The translations under genes and the position numbers were made by a program. 64,000 nt of DNA, taken from positions 186,001 through 250,000 of the forward strand of contig JABIWH010000039.1 of the NCBI GenBank assembly GCA_018701215.1, written 5' to 3'. Below the pieces are notes generated by a model. It saw only the letters and a program-made list of their open reading frames with translations. It searched no databases and was not told where the DNA came from. This DNA is from Rhodospirillaceae bacterium (GTDB taxonomy: Bacteria > Pseudomonadota > Alphaproteobacteria > GCA-2731375). This document shows positions 1-8,917 of this stretch, piece after piece; position 1 is the stretch's first letter, and each line of letters opens with the position of its first letter.

Positions 1-132
1 TTAGAGTTTTTGAAAGTGAAGACGGCTCTACGTCGGCCATAACGAAATTGTTATTTCAACGGCCTTGATGTTTGCCATTTAGGACCCAGCTTAGTGCTGG
101 AGAGCCGTGTTCGTCGTGTCTGGTTTATTTGG

Positions 133-294
133 CTAGGAGACGACGGCGCGGAACAGCACGATGAGCGGCGCCCAGGCCACGACCGCAAGGCCCACCCAAA
201 TCGGCACGGCAAGATAGTATGGCAATCGCGTTCCCGACTGTTCCGTATCAAGCTGATCGGCTGAATGAATTGTATCCGTTTGCAAATAAGTCAT
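133..294 (-). CDS. Small single-pass membrane protein, unknown function
   Basis: A 53-codon frame runs from an ATG at 294 to a TAG at 133-135. The first 25 residues are polar and acidic (MTYLQTDTIHSADQ...). The rest is one hydrophobic segment (YYLAVPIWVGLAVVAWAPLIV) followed by a short FRAVVS tail, so the product is probably a small inner-membrane protein with its N-terminus outside the bilayer. The start is chosen because it is the only ATG ahead of the hydrophobic segment; the upstream Shine-Dalgarno-like sequence (TTAGG) is weak. No family is recognised. The clean soluble-then-transmembrane arrangement argues for a real gene, but codon evidence is thin at this length. Confidence 0.45.
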   Translation of the reverse strand: MTYLQTDTIHSADQLDTEQSGTRLPYYLAVPIWVGLAVVAWAPLIVLFRAVVS

Positions 295-469
295 GGTGCT
301 AAACCTAACTTTTTTATCTTCTCGTGTGAGGGAAAGACTAACGGGAAAATATTAACGATTGGTAAAACCTATGAATTTGTCCTTAACATTTGCCGATTGT
401 GTGATGGCGGGGCCATGGCAATGGCAATGGGATATAAGCTGTTGCAATGAAACAACTTTGGAATACAGC

Positions 470-650
470 GAGACCTTCACTCCGAAAGAGTGAAATTAGT
501 ATTGGCCCAACGACTGAACCGGGACAACTTACCCTCACGTTGTTCCGGGGAGCATCTCGCCGGTTTTTGCAACCGAACCGGTGAATATCCGTTGATGTCG
601 TTGTTGTCGATGGACGGCGGCCTCGCCTGGCGGGGCCGCCGTTTGTGTTT
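470..650 (+). ncRNA. Candidate structured small RNA ending in a terminator-like hairpin
   Basis: This gap between the small membrane gene and the BON gene (295-708) has no convincing coding frame but holds four hairpins in a row on the plus strand. They are 476-494 (7-bp perfect stem, loop CGAAA), 519-528 with 539-548 (10 bp, one G-U), 558-565 with 576-583 (8 bp, one G-U), and 614-622 with 634-642 (9 bp perfect, then TTGTGTTT). A chain of stems closed by a terminator-like stem is what a small RNA looks like. It could equally be a leader or unrelated structure. No known RNA family is recognised and the promoter is not clear. Confidence 0.3.
614..650 (+). terminator. Rho-independent terminator-like hairpin
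   Basis: A perfect 9-bp stem (ACGGCGGCC with GGCCGCCGT, loop of 11) is followed by the T-rich run TTGTGTTT. It lies about 60 bp before the BON gene with no plus-strand protein gene upstream, which is why a small RNA is suspected. Confidence 0.4.
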
Positions 651-708
651 CGCCATTTGTGTTTTAATATGCCGGCTACCTTGGTTGTGATTGAATGAGA
701 GATGGCTG

Positions 709-1341
709 ATGCGAATGTTCTTGAAGAGATGTAGGCGCCCGCTGCTGGCGGCGCTTGGCCTGCCGCTGTTTTTGGCCCTGGCGGCCGGATCTGCTTCTGC
801 CATCAGTTTAAACCCGCTCACGGCGATCAAGGGCGTGGTGGAGGCGGCGGTGGAAGACCGCAGCGCCGATGACATCGGCACGGACCTGAAACTCAAGGCC
901 ACCGTCGTGGGCGAGGTTTTGGACAAGATGACCGGCGACGTCATCTCCATCGGGGCCGATGTTTACGAACAGGATGTGATGCTGACCGGCGCCGTTGAAG
1001 ACGCAAAGGTCAAGACCCGGGCCGGTAAGCTGGTCCGCAATATCGAGGGCGTCAAAAAGGTCTACAACGAAATACTGGTGATCAAGCCTTTGGACAAGGA
1101 TAAGGGCGCGGTCGAGAACTTCGTCGATGACACGGTGATTGAAACCAAGATCAACGCTCTGTTGCTGGATGCCACGGGGGTCAATGTCACGAACTTCCGC
1201 TATCGCTCCATCAACGGCCATGTGTTTCTGTTCGGCCGGGCCTTGTCGGGTAAGGAAAAGCGCAAGGCAACAGAGGTGGTTCGGGATATCGAGAACGTGA
1301 AAAACGTCAAGAACCTGGCCAAGATTCGAGCCAAAAAATAG
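709..1341 (+). CDS. BON-domain periplasmic protein (OsmY-like)
   Basis: A 210-residue exported protein. Residues 1-31 form a signal peptide (positively charged MRMFLKRCRRP, hydrophobic LLAALGLPLFLALAA, cleavage after SASA). Two BON-type alpha/beta repeats follow at about 55-125 and 135-205; the second has the typical pattern of a variable N-terminal helix, NGHVFLFGRA strand and a C-terminal helix ending in NVKNVKNL. BON domains in OsmY/Kon-type proteins bind phospholipid or the cell envelope and are linked to osmotic or envelope stress. The ATG at 709 is chosen over the TTG at 691 because GAGAG sits about 6 bases ahead of it and because it gives a normal signal peptide. It appears monocistronic. 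Confidence 0.8.
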   Translation: MRMFLKRCRRPLLAALGLPLFLALAAGSASAISLNPLTAIKGVVEAAVEDRSADDIGTDLKLKATVVGEVLDKMTGDVISIGADVYEQDVMLTGAVEDAKVKTRAGKLVRNIEGVKKVYNEILVIKPLDKDKGAVENFVDDTVIETKINALLLDATGVNVTNFRYRSINGHVFLFGRALSGKEKRKATEVVRDIENVKNVKNLAKIRAKK

Positions 1342-1351
1342 CCCTCAATCC

Positions 1352-2695
1352 TTAGCCGGCCGCGCGGCGTTCTTTCTTGTCCAGATAGCGGTAATACTCC
1401 CCGACAATAGGCAGAAACCACGGCTTGCCGTTGTAAAACGGAACCGGGACGTCGGGGAAGGCAAGACCGTCATAGGCGCTGTCGGATTGGCCGTTTTGCA
1501 GAATTCGCCGGGCCACCTGTTTGCCCAGATAGGTCATCATGGCGACGCCGCTGCCGTTGCATCCGGTGCAGTAATGCAGCCCGTCTTCTTGTCCCATGTG
1601 GGGCAGTGCATCCGTCGTCATGGCGACAAAGCCGGACCAGGAATGGGTGATGCGGACGCCTTTCAGTTGCGGCCAGCGATCCGTCATCATGCGGTGCAGC
1701 AGGGTCGCGCTGACGTCAGGCGGGACATCTTGAAAGCGGGCGCGGCCGCCGTACATGACCCGGCGGTCGCCGGGCAGCAGCCGGTAATAGGAGGTCACGC
1801 GCGGGGTTTCCGATATGGTTCGTCCGTTGGGGATTAGCTCCAACGCCAAATCCTCGGACAGCTCCTCCGTCACGATGATCTGGGACGAAATCGGCACCAC
1901 CCGATTGCGCAGTTTTGGCGTCAACGCACCCGTGTAGCCATTGGTGGCGATGATGACCTGCTCCGCCCGGCACTCTCCCCTGGCGGTCTTAATCTTGAAT
2001 TGGCCGACCGAACCTTCAATGGCGTTCACTTTCGCATTGGCGCACAAGGTAACGCCGGCCCGGTGGCAGGCATCCAACAATCCCTTGTGAAACAGCGAGG
2101 GGTGCAGCTTGCCGGCGCGGTTGATGGTCAGGCCGCCGTAATAAAAATCGCTGCCAATCTCCGATCGTTGTTCCTCGAACGGCACCGCCGCGGCATCCAT
2201 CTGTAATAGATCATTCAGGAAAGCGGCCTTCTTGACCAAATCAGGATAGTGCGCTTTCGAATAGGCGCCGACGAAACGTCCTCGCTGTTCGAAATGGCAC
2301 TCGATATTTTCACGCGCCACCAACTCGCCAACGAATTCATACGCCGCCATGCTTTCACGCAGCAGGGAGGTCACCAATGCCTTGTGATCCTCGCCGCGGG
2401 CATTCTGTCCCGGTGTGCCGGAAATGCCCTTGCCCAGATTGATTCCGGCACTGACACCGCCGCCGCTCAAGGTGGAGGCGCCGCCGCCAAAGGCCACGGC
2501 ATCGACAACGGTGACCGAGCAGCCGGCACGCGCCAGCTCCAATGCCGCCGAGAGGCCGGAATAACCGCTGCCGACAATGAAAATTTCGGTTGCCGGCGGC
2601 AGATCCGTCGAATGTTCGGTGCCGGGACGGGCGGCTTCCCACCAAAAGGCTTCCGGTTTGTAGTCAGGATGGAATAGCGCCTTGTCAATTTTCAT
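1352..2695 (-). CDS. FAD-dependent oxidoreductase, DadA/PuuB type
   Basis: A 447-residue flavoprotein of the D-amino-acid oxidase (DAO) superfamily. The Rossmann FAD motif GxGxxG is at residues 42-47 (GSGYSG), followed by the helix SAALELARAG and the acidic end of strand 2. A C-terminal GCNGSGVAMMTYLG segment near residue 385 is the second flavin-contact region. The overall shape and WWEAARP N-terminal stretch resemble gamma-glutamylputrescine oxidase (PuuB) and related amine oxidases, which deaminate an amine or amino acid using FAD and oxygen or a quinone. The substrate cannot be told from sequence. It is followed at 19 bp by the formaldehyde dehydrogenase gene upstream on the same strand, so they may be co-transcribed. 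Confidence 0.8.
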   Translation of the reverse strand: MKIDKALFHPDYKPEAFWWEAARPGTEHSTDLPPATEIFIVGSGYSGLSAALELARAGCSVTVVDAVAFGGGASTLSGGGVSAGINLGKGISGTPGQNARGEDHKALVTSLLRESMAAYEFVGELVARENIECHFEQRGRFVGAYSKAHYPDLVKKAAFLNDLLQMDAAAVPFEEQRSEIGSDFYYGGLTINRAGKLHPSLFHKGLLDACHRAGVTLCANAKVNAIEGSVGQFKIKTARGECRAEQVIIATNGYTGALTPKLRNRVVPISSQIIVTEELSEDLALELIPNGRTISETPRVTSYYRLLPGDRRVMYGGRARFQDVPPDVSATLLHRMMTDRWPQLKGVRITHSWSGFVAMTTDALPHMGQEDGLHYCTGCNGSGVAMMTYLGKQVARRILQNGQSDSAYDGLAFPDVPVPFYNGKPWFLPIVGEYYRYLDKKERRAAG

Positions 2696-2714
2696 GCCGG
2701 CATCTTACTCCGCC

Positions 2715-3827
<1,113 letters not shown>

Positions 3828-4538
3828 GTCTCAAAATCTCCCCAAATCAGGTCGGTTTATCATTATTGCCCAGTGCTATCGGACCCAGCGGCCCCAGTGT
3901 AGCGTAGCAGTGTAGCAAGTGAGGCGGGGTCCGGTATCGCCTTTTTTTCATGCAGGGCAAGGCGCTGCGGGCTGCGGTCGGCGGGATTATTCCGACCGAT
4001 ACACCAAATACGCGACGACCGATTTGATAGTACAATGTTGCGAATATCAGGGTCGTTTTATGTTTGTGGCGAAAAAATCTGGATTTCCGCCACTATTTTG
4101 CGGTTCAAACATTAATTAGGCGCCTTTGATGCATACAAAAGAATTACAAATTTGTAACAATTGTATTTGGTGCAAGAGTTACTTAATGTTTATCTTCAAC
4201 AATTACGAGTTAATAACTTTTCCGGCCATGTTAATTATTTATTATTGAATCATATCCTATAGTGTTTGGATAGTTTCAGTGCGAGTATTTAGTATTGTTA
4301 AAAGTAATAGTTATGTTTTTGAGTGTTTCGTATACGTATCGAACCTGAAGTGACGGAGTAATTCCAGGTTCAATTTGACGGGAGCGGGTTTTTTTAGCCA
4401 AGAGTATCTTGTAATCGCATCAGAGTATTTGTACCAGCGAATGTAATCCAGTATGGCTTTGCCCCCAAAGCGAAAGGCCCGCTCCCAGTTATCCAGGACG
4501 CCATGAAGGCTCCTGCCGCACACTGAAAGGGATGGGTC
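3828..4538. other. Long intergenic region, partly AT-rich
   Basis: About 700 bp without a convincing gene. The part from about 4040 to 4340 is strikingly AT-rich compared with the rest of the window. It contains a perfect 14-bp palindrome at 4144-4157 (TTACAAATTTGTAA), a possible regulator site, and an orphan terminator-like hairpin at 3922-3948. A GTG-initiated minus-strand frame of 70 codons at 4311-4523 (FRFGGKAILDYIRWYKYSD...) has no ribosome-binding site and no recognisable family, so it is not called as a gene. Confidence 0.5.
3922..3948 (+). terminator. Orphan terminator-like hairpin with T7 run
   Basis: AGGCG (3922-3926) pairs with CGCCT (3938-3942), followed by seven T. There is no plus-strand gene upstream. 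A second possible pairing, CGGACCC at 3880-3886 with GGGTCCG at 3927-3933, overlaps it. It may end a short unannotated transcript that starts inside the leader of the formaldehyde dehydrogenase gene. Confidence 0.35.
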
Positions 4539-4871
4539 ATGTTTCGCTACTTCAATACCGCCGCCGGTTTAGCCGCTGCCGTCCTCAGCCTTTCAACAGC
4601 GGGCGTCGCTCACGCACAGCAGATGCAACCGGAACAACGGGCGCCCTGTGATGACCGGGGCAAAATTCTCAACAAATTAGGCAGCGATTATGCCGAACGC
4701 CGGATCTCCCTGGGCCTAGCCGCGAATGGCAATCTGCTTGAGATCCTGGCCTCTAAAAGCGGTAGCTGGACGATGATCTATACCACGCCGAACGGCGGCT
4801 CTTGCGTGCTGGCGACCGGCCAGTCCTGGATAGATGTCGAACCAACACCGGCGCGTCCCGCCGTTCTCTAG
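4539..4871 (+). CDS. Small secreted hypothetical protein
   Basis: A 110-residue protein with a clear signal peptide (MFRYFNTAAGLAAAVLSLSTAGVAHA, cleavage after AHA). The mature part has two cysteines (CDDR near residue 37, GGSCVLA near 88) that could form one disulfide, and a beta-rich core ending in GSWTMIYTTPNGGSCVLATGQSW. This last motif recurs in small uncharacterised periplasmic proteins of alphaproteobacteria, which is from memory of the family, not a search. Function is unknown. GGGATGGGTC precedes the ATG. It stands alone between an AT-rich gap and a metallo-hydrolase gene. Confidence 0.7.
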   Translation: MFRYFNTAAGLAAAVLSLSTAGVAHAQQMQPEQRAPCDDRGKILNKLGSDYAERRISLGLAANGNLLEILASKSGSWTMIYTTPNGGSCVLATGQSWIDVEPTPARPAVL

Positions 4872-4997
4872 ATCTCATCTTTTCCTCATATTCCACCCTG
4901 CACTGGTGACAATCGAGTGACCATCTTGGCGAATGTATGCTAGAGACGGGCGCGGTTTGGCGCCGCAAATGTTTGCGGATGGGATTGGGAGTTTTGC

Positions 4998-5786
4998 ATG
5001 GATACCGGCGGCGACGGCAAACAGTTCCGTATCGGCGATTATGAAATTGATATCATCGTGCACGGTTTTCCCGGCAAGTCCGTTTGTCACGGCTCGCTTG
5101 GCTTTTCGACCATCGCGCTGATCCGCCATGGGAAGCGGATCGCCCTGGTGGATGTGGGCTCGTTTGGACAGCGCAACCTGTTGCAGGAGCACTTGGCTGA
5201 ACGGAGTCTCTCTCCCAGCGATGTGACGGACGTGCTGCTGACCCATTCCCACTATGACCATTCCATCAACTGGACCATGTTCGGCCATGCCAATATCGTT
5301 ATTGGCAAGGCGGAGCTGGACTGGTCCCTGGAACAGCCTTGGGGCACCACCGTGGTGCCGGAGCTGTATGTCAAAGAACTGGCGAAATGGCCTACCATGC
5401 GCACCGTGGGCGACGGCGACGAGGTTTTTCCCGGTATCACGGCGCAGCTGGCGCCGGGTCACACGCCGGGTTGTCTGGTCTTTACGCTTGATACCGGGGA
5501 CGGCGATATGATCTTCACCGGTGATGCCTGCAAGAACCGGGCGGAGCTGCTCTCCCGCGCCGCCGACATGACCTACGACGCCGCCGTCACACAAGCCTCG
5601 ATCGAGGCGATCTGGGCCCTATGGTTGCGGCGTCCCGGCAATATCCTGGTGCCGGGGCATGATCTGCCCATGGTACAAGCGGAAGATGGCGCGCCGCGTT
5701 ATCTGGGCCGCCGCGAGGCGGCGATCCGCGCCTGGTACGGCGAGGACCTGAACGAAACCACGGTGATCTCGCTGCTACCTGAATAG
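4998..5786 (+). CDS. MBL-fold metallo-hydrolase
   Basis: A 262-residue metallo-beta-lactamase-fold hydrolase. The metal motif HxHxDH is complete at residues 83-88 (HSHYDH), with later ligands in PGHTPG (about 152), GDACKN (about 171) and VPGHD near residue 220. The PGHTPGCLVF segment and length are like N-acyl-homoserine lactonases and related hydrolases, but the substrate cannot be deduced. There is no signal peptide, so it should be cytoplasmic. It converges with the aldolase gene, and a perfect GC hairpin separates them. Both ATG 4998 and an upstream in-frame position are possible; 4998 is preferred because the fold begins soon after. Confidence 0.8.
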   Translation: MDTGGDGKQFRIGDYEIDIIVHGFPGKSVCHGSLGFSTIALIRHGKRIALVDVGSFGQRNLLQEHLAERSLSPSDVTDVLLTHSHYDHSINWTMFGHANIVIGKAELDWSLEQPWGTTVVPELYVKELAKWPTMRTVGDGDEVFPGITAQLAPGHTPGCLVFTLDTGDGDMIFTGDACKNRAELLSRAADMTYDAAVTQASIEAIWALWLRRPGNILVPGHDLPMVQAEDGAPRYLGRREAAIRAWYGEDLNETTVISLLPE

Positions 5787-5813
5787 ATCTTCTTCTCTCA
5801 CGCTTGTGCGCCG

Positions 5814-5829
5814 GGCCGCCGTCGCGGCC
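5814..5829. terminator. Bidirectional GC hairpin between convergent genes
   Basis: GGCCGC-CGTC-GCGGCC forms a 6-bp stem with a 4-base loop, between the convergent MBL hydrolase and fbaA. The reverse complement of these 16 bases occurs exactly at 47526-47541, also between convergent genes, so it looks like a reused bidirectional termination element. There is no strong T run. Confidence 0.4.
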
Positions 5830-5838
5830 TGGACCGTC

Positions 5839-6909
5839 TTACGATTTCGCCAGGCTCTTGCCGCCTGAACGCAGGTCGGCGCAGGCTTCGTTCAGGCGTT
5901 CAACCATGCTGAGCTCGCCTTGGCGCAGCCATTTGCGCGGGTCATAGACGCTTTTGTATGGCTTATCGTCGTCCGGATCGATCTGATACGAGAAGGCGCG
6001 CGGTGTTTTCTCCACATAGGCGCCGACGGCGGTGGCAAAGGCGAATTGCGTATCGGTATCGATGTTCATCTTAATGACGCCATAGCCGATGGCTTCCTCG
6101 ATTTTCGCCTTTTCCGAGCCTGAGCCACCGTGGAAAACCAGGTCCAGGGGGTTGGCCGATGTGCCGTGGGTCCGGGCGACGAGTTCTTGGCTGCTTTTCA
6201 GGATCTCGGGGCGCAGTTGCACGTTGCCCGGCTTGTAAACCCCATGTACGTTGCCGAACGAGGCCGCGATGGAGAAATGCCCGATGGGGGAGAGCAGGTT
6301 ATAGGCCTGCAGCACTTCGTCTGGTTGGGTGTACAGCTTGGCATTGTCGGTGATGTCATCGTCGGAGCCGACGCCATCTTCCTCGCCCCCGGTGACGCCC
6401 AATTCGATCTCCAGGCTCATTTCCAGTGGCACGATCTTCTTTAAATATTCGGCGCAGGTGGACAGGTTGTCGTCCAGCGCTTCCTCGGACAGATCCAGCA
6501 TGTGTGAGGAATACAGCGGCCGACCGTGCTTCTCGTAGTACTCGACCCCCGCCGCCACCAGACCGTCGATCCAGGGTAACAGTTTCCGATTGGCATGATC
6601 CGTGTGCAGCACCACGCAGACACCGTAATATTTCGCCAGCAGATGCACATGATTTGCCGCCGCCACGGCGCCTATCACCTTGGCCGCGTCACCATCGGCC
6701 ATGCCCTGGCCGGCCATGAACTGCGCCCCGCCATTGGACAGCTGGACGATAATGTCGGACTCGTTCTTGGCGGCGGCTTCCATCACCGCGTTGATGGAGT
6801 TGCTGCCCACCACATTAACCGCCGGCAGGGCGTAACCCCCGTCCTTACAGCTTTGCAGCAGCTCTTGATATTTTTCGCCGTAGACGACGCCCGCTTCCAT
6901 TTTTGCCAT
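5839..6909 (-). CDS. fba: Class II fructose-1,6-bisphosphate aldolase
   Basis: A 356-residue zinc-dependent aldolase of the E. coli FbaA type (class IIA). The catalytic Asp and first zinc His are D104 and H105 (LHTDHANRK). The second signature, LEIELGVTGGEEDGVG, carries the metal-site Glu residues, and FHGGSGS with the later MNIDTDTQ form the phosphate and substrate loop. It interconverts fructose-1,6-bisphosphate with glyceraldehyde-3-phosphate and dihydroxyacetone phosphate in glycolysis and gluconeogenesis. GAAGGA lies 9 bases before the ATG. It sits just downstream of the antiporter operon (64 bp gap) but has no evident functional link to it. Confidence 0.95.
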   Translation of the reverse strand: MAKMEAGVVYGEKYQELLQSCKDGGYALPAVNVVGSNSINAVMEAAAKNESDIIVQLSNGGAQFMAGQGMADGDAAKVIGAVAAANHVHLLAKYYGVCVVLHTDHANRKLLPWIDGLVAAGVEYYEKHGRPLYSSHMLDLSEEALDDNLSTCAEYLKKIVPLEMSLEIELGVTGGEEDGVGSDDDITDNAKLYTQPDEVLQAYNLLSPIGHFSIAASFGNVHGVYKPGNVQLRPEILKSSQELVARTHGTSANPLDLVFHGGSGSEKAKIEEAIGYGVIKMNIDTDTQFAFATAVGAYVEKTPRAFSYQIDPDDDKPYKSVYDPRKWLRQGELSMVERLNEACADLRSGGKSLAKS

Positions 6910-6973
6910 GCTGGATATTTCCTTCGTATGATTACGCTTTTACGCTGCGGATGTTTGCCGGCAACACGAAAGC

Positions 6974-8665
6974 CTACTGATAGTAAAACACTAATGATAG
7001 GGCCAACAAGGCGGCGGCCCAAAGGACCATGCTGCCCGTTGGCCAGGTCCGCGCCAGCAAGCCGTGGGGCCCGTGGGTTTTGAAAATCCGCGCGATCAAC
7101 TGACTTAAACGTTTGTCCGCATCCTCGAACGCGCCGGTGTGCGCCGTGGAGGTGCGGTCCACCACTTCGCGGGCCGCCAGGCGGAACAGTTTCCGGTAGA
7201 ACCAATCGAAATCCAGGGTGATGGTCAGCGTTCGCTTCATGTAGGGCAACATGACAAAGAAGGCGAGGCCAGAGAACAGCAACAGCTGCAGCATGGTGAC
7301 CACGTGACCGGTGGTATAGGGCACGTAATCCACCGGATAGGGCAGGATCGCATACAGCGGGTCGGGATAGACGCCTAGGCCGATGCATAGGAAGGCGAAA
7401 ATGCCCATGGAGATCTTCATGCTCAGGGGTGGTTCCGATGGCCGTTTGCCGGAGTCTTTCTGGAAAAAGACGTACCAGGGATACTTGATGCCGGCATGCA
7501 GGAAGACCCCCGCCGAGGCCGCCGCCAGGCCCATCCAGACCCAGAACATATGCTGGTTCGCCGCTCCCTGGGCGATCATGGATTTGGAGATGAAGCCCGA
7601 GGTGAACGGGAACGATGAAATCGCCAGGGCGCCGATAATGCCCATCAGGGCCGTGTACGGCATACATTTGAACAGCCCGCCCAGATCGGTACAGCGGCGC
7701 ACACCGCCGGTCATCAGCAAGACGCTGCCCGCCGACATCAGTAACAAGGCCTTGTAGATGATGTGGGTGAAAGCATGCGCCGCGGCGCCGTTCAGGGTCA
7801 GCTCCGTGCCGATGCCGATGCCCACCACCATGAAGCCAACCTGGTTGATGATGGAGTAGGACAGAATCCGCCGCATGTCGTTTTCCAACAAAGCATAGAT
7901 GATGCCGTAAAAAATCATGTAGCTGCCAATGGGGATCAAAATCTCGGTGCCGGGAAAGCCGCGCAACAGCACATAAACAGCGGTCTTGGTGGTAAAGGCG
8001 GAAAGGAAGACCGTGCCCGACCAGGACGCCTCCGGGTAGGCATCGGGCAGCCAGGAGGAGAACGGCGGTGCCCCGGCGTTGACCAGGAAGCCGATCAGGA
8101 TCAACCAGGTCGCCACGTTATCAGTCTTCATGGGCCCGAATTCGATGGAGCCGGTCTGTGCCACCAGCCCGACAATGCCCGCCATCAACACCACGCCGCC
8201 GAACAGATGCATGGTGATATAGCGCATGGACGCCTTGTAGGCGCCGTCCGTGCCGGCGGACCAGATCACGGCGGTGGAGGCCACGGCCATGATCTCCCAG
8301 AAAACAAACATGGTGATCATGTCGCCGGCAAAGGCCACGCCCACCGCACCGCCGGCATAGACAAAGGCGCTGGGCAGTTCCAGCTTGCTGCCCTGACCCA
8401 GGCTAAATAACGTGCCGGTAAAGGCCATGATGGTAAAGATCGTCGCGAACAGGCGGCTCAGGCGGTCGCCCTCTACAGGCGTTAGGGTGTATTCCATGAA
8501 CCCAAGGGTCATGACATTGCCGTCGGGCACCAGCCAGACCGCCCACAGGGTCAACAGCGGCGCTGCCAATGCCACGGCCTGGCGCGCGATGCCGCCTAGG
8601 AACGGCAGCAAAAAGGCGCCCGCGAACAGGATCAGAGCTGGGGGGAATGCGACAGTATCAATCAC
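6974..8665 (-). CDS. Mrp-type antiporter, third MrpD/NuoL-like subunit
   Basis: A 563-residue polytopic membrane protein of the NuoL/M/N proton-translocating family, with about 14 transmembrane segments and a long C-terminal extension. The conserved transmembrane Glu is present (E124 in FVFWEIMAV). The usual Lys of the following broken helix is replaced by Asn (N196 in LVNAGAPPFSSWLPDAYPEAS), a subtype seen in some Mrp- and hydrogenase-related D subunits. It starts with GTG, overlapping the end of the 81-residue gene by 8 bp, so it is translationally coupled. It is the last gene of the antiporter operon. It is likely to take part in ion transport with its two sister subunits; whether it pumps itself is uncertain. 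Confidence 0.85.
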   Translation of the reverse strand: MIDTVAFPPALILFAGAFLLPFLGGIARQAVALAAPLLTLWAVWLVPDGNVMTLGFMEYTLTPVEGDRLSRLFATIFTIMAFTGTLFSLGQGSKLELPSAFVYAGGAVGVAFAGDMITMFVFWEIMAVASTAVIWSAGTDGAYKASMRYITMHLFGGVVLMAGIVGLVAQTGSIEFGPMKTDNVATWLILIGFLVNAGAPPFSSWLPDAYPEASWSGTVFLSAFTTKTAVYVLLRGFPGTEILIPIGSYMIFYGIIYALLENDMRRILSYSIINQVGFMVVGIGIGTELTLNGAAAHAFTHIIYKALLLMSAGSVLLMTGGVRRCTDLGGLFKCMPYTALMGIIGALAISSFPFTSGFISKSMIAQGAANQHMFWVWMGLAAASAGVFLHAGIKYPWYVFFQKDSGKRPSEPPLSMKISMGIFAFLCIGLGVYPDPLYAILPYPVDYVPYTTGHVVTMLQLLLFSGLAFFVMLPYMKRTLTITLDFDWFYRKLFRLAAREVVDRTSTAHTGAFEDADKRLSQLIARIFKTHGPHGLLARTWPTGSMVLWAAALLALSLVFYYQ

Positions 8666-8903
8666 GGTCGTAATAATCCTCCCCGCGTTTCAGATAGACG
8701 CCCAGCAGTTTGGCGCCCAGCACCATTGCCACGCACGATAGGAAACCAAACAGGGCGTTAAAGGCGAACCAGCCGTCGATGACGAAATAGGCGTGCGGGT
8801 GATAGGTGAACTCCGCCAGGACCAACAAGGCCAGCAGTACCCAGCCGCCGCGCCACAGCTTGGTGATATTCTCGGGGCGTTCCAGCCAGTGTTTATCGTC
8901 CAT
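8658..8903 (-). CDS. Small two-helix membrane protein of the Mrp operon
   Basis: An 81-residue protein with two predicted membrane helices (GGWVLLALLVLAEF at about 20-33 and WFAFNALFGFLSCVAMVLGAKLLGVYL at about 45-71) and a charged C-terminus (KRGEDYYDRD). It has a strong AAGGAGG ribosome-binding site 8 bases before its ATG and overlaps the next gene by 8 bp, so it is firmly part of the operon. Its function is unknown. Similar small proteins sit next to D subunits in other Mrp-like clusters, from memory, where they may be accessory subunits that help assembly. Confidence 0.8.
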   Translation of the reverse strand: MDDKHWLERPENITKLWRGGWVLLALLVLAEFTYHPHAYFVIDGWFAFNALFGFLSCVAMVLGAKLLGVYLKRGEDYYDRD

Positions 8904-8917
8904 CGCTACTCCCCTCC

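Noticed and set aside
51..251. 66-codon minus-strand frame overlapping the 53-residue membrane gene
   Set aside because: Arg/Ser-rich shadow frame; the alternative frame has a clear transmembrane segment.
265..450. 61-codon plus-strand frame upstream of the possible small RNA
   Set aside because: Low-complexity end and no ribosome-binding site; nothing suggests a protein.
4311..4523. 70-codon minus-strand frame in the AT-rich gap, and a 36-codon frame in another phase starting at 4504
   Set aside because: The longer has only a GTG start and no ribosome-binding site; the shorter has a GGAG-like site but no recognisable content. Neither is supported enough.
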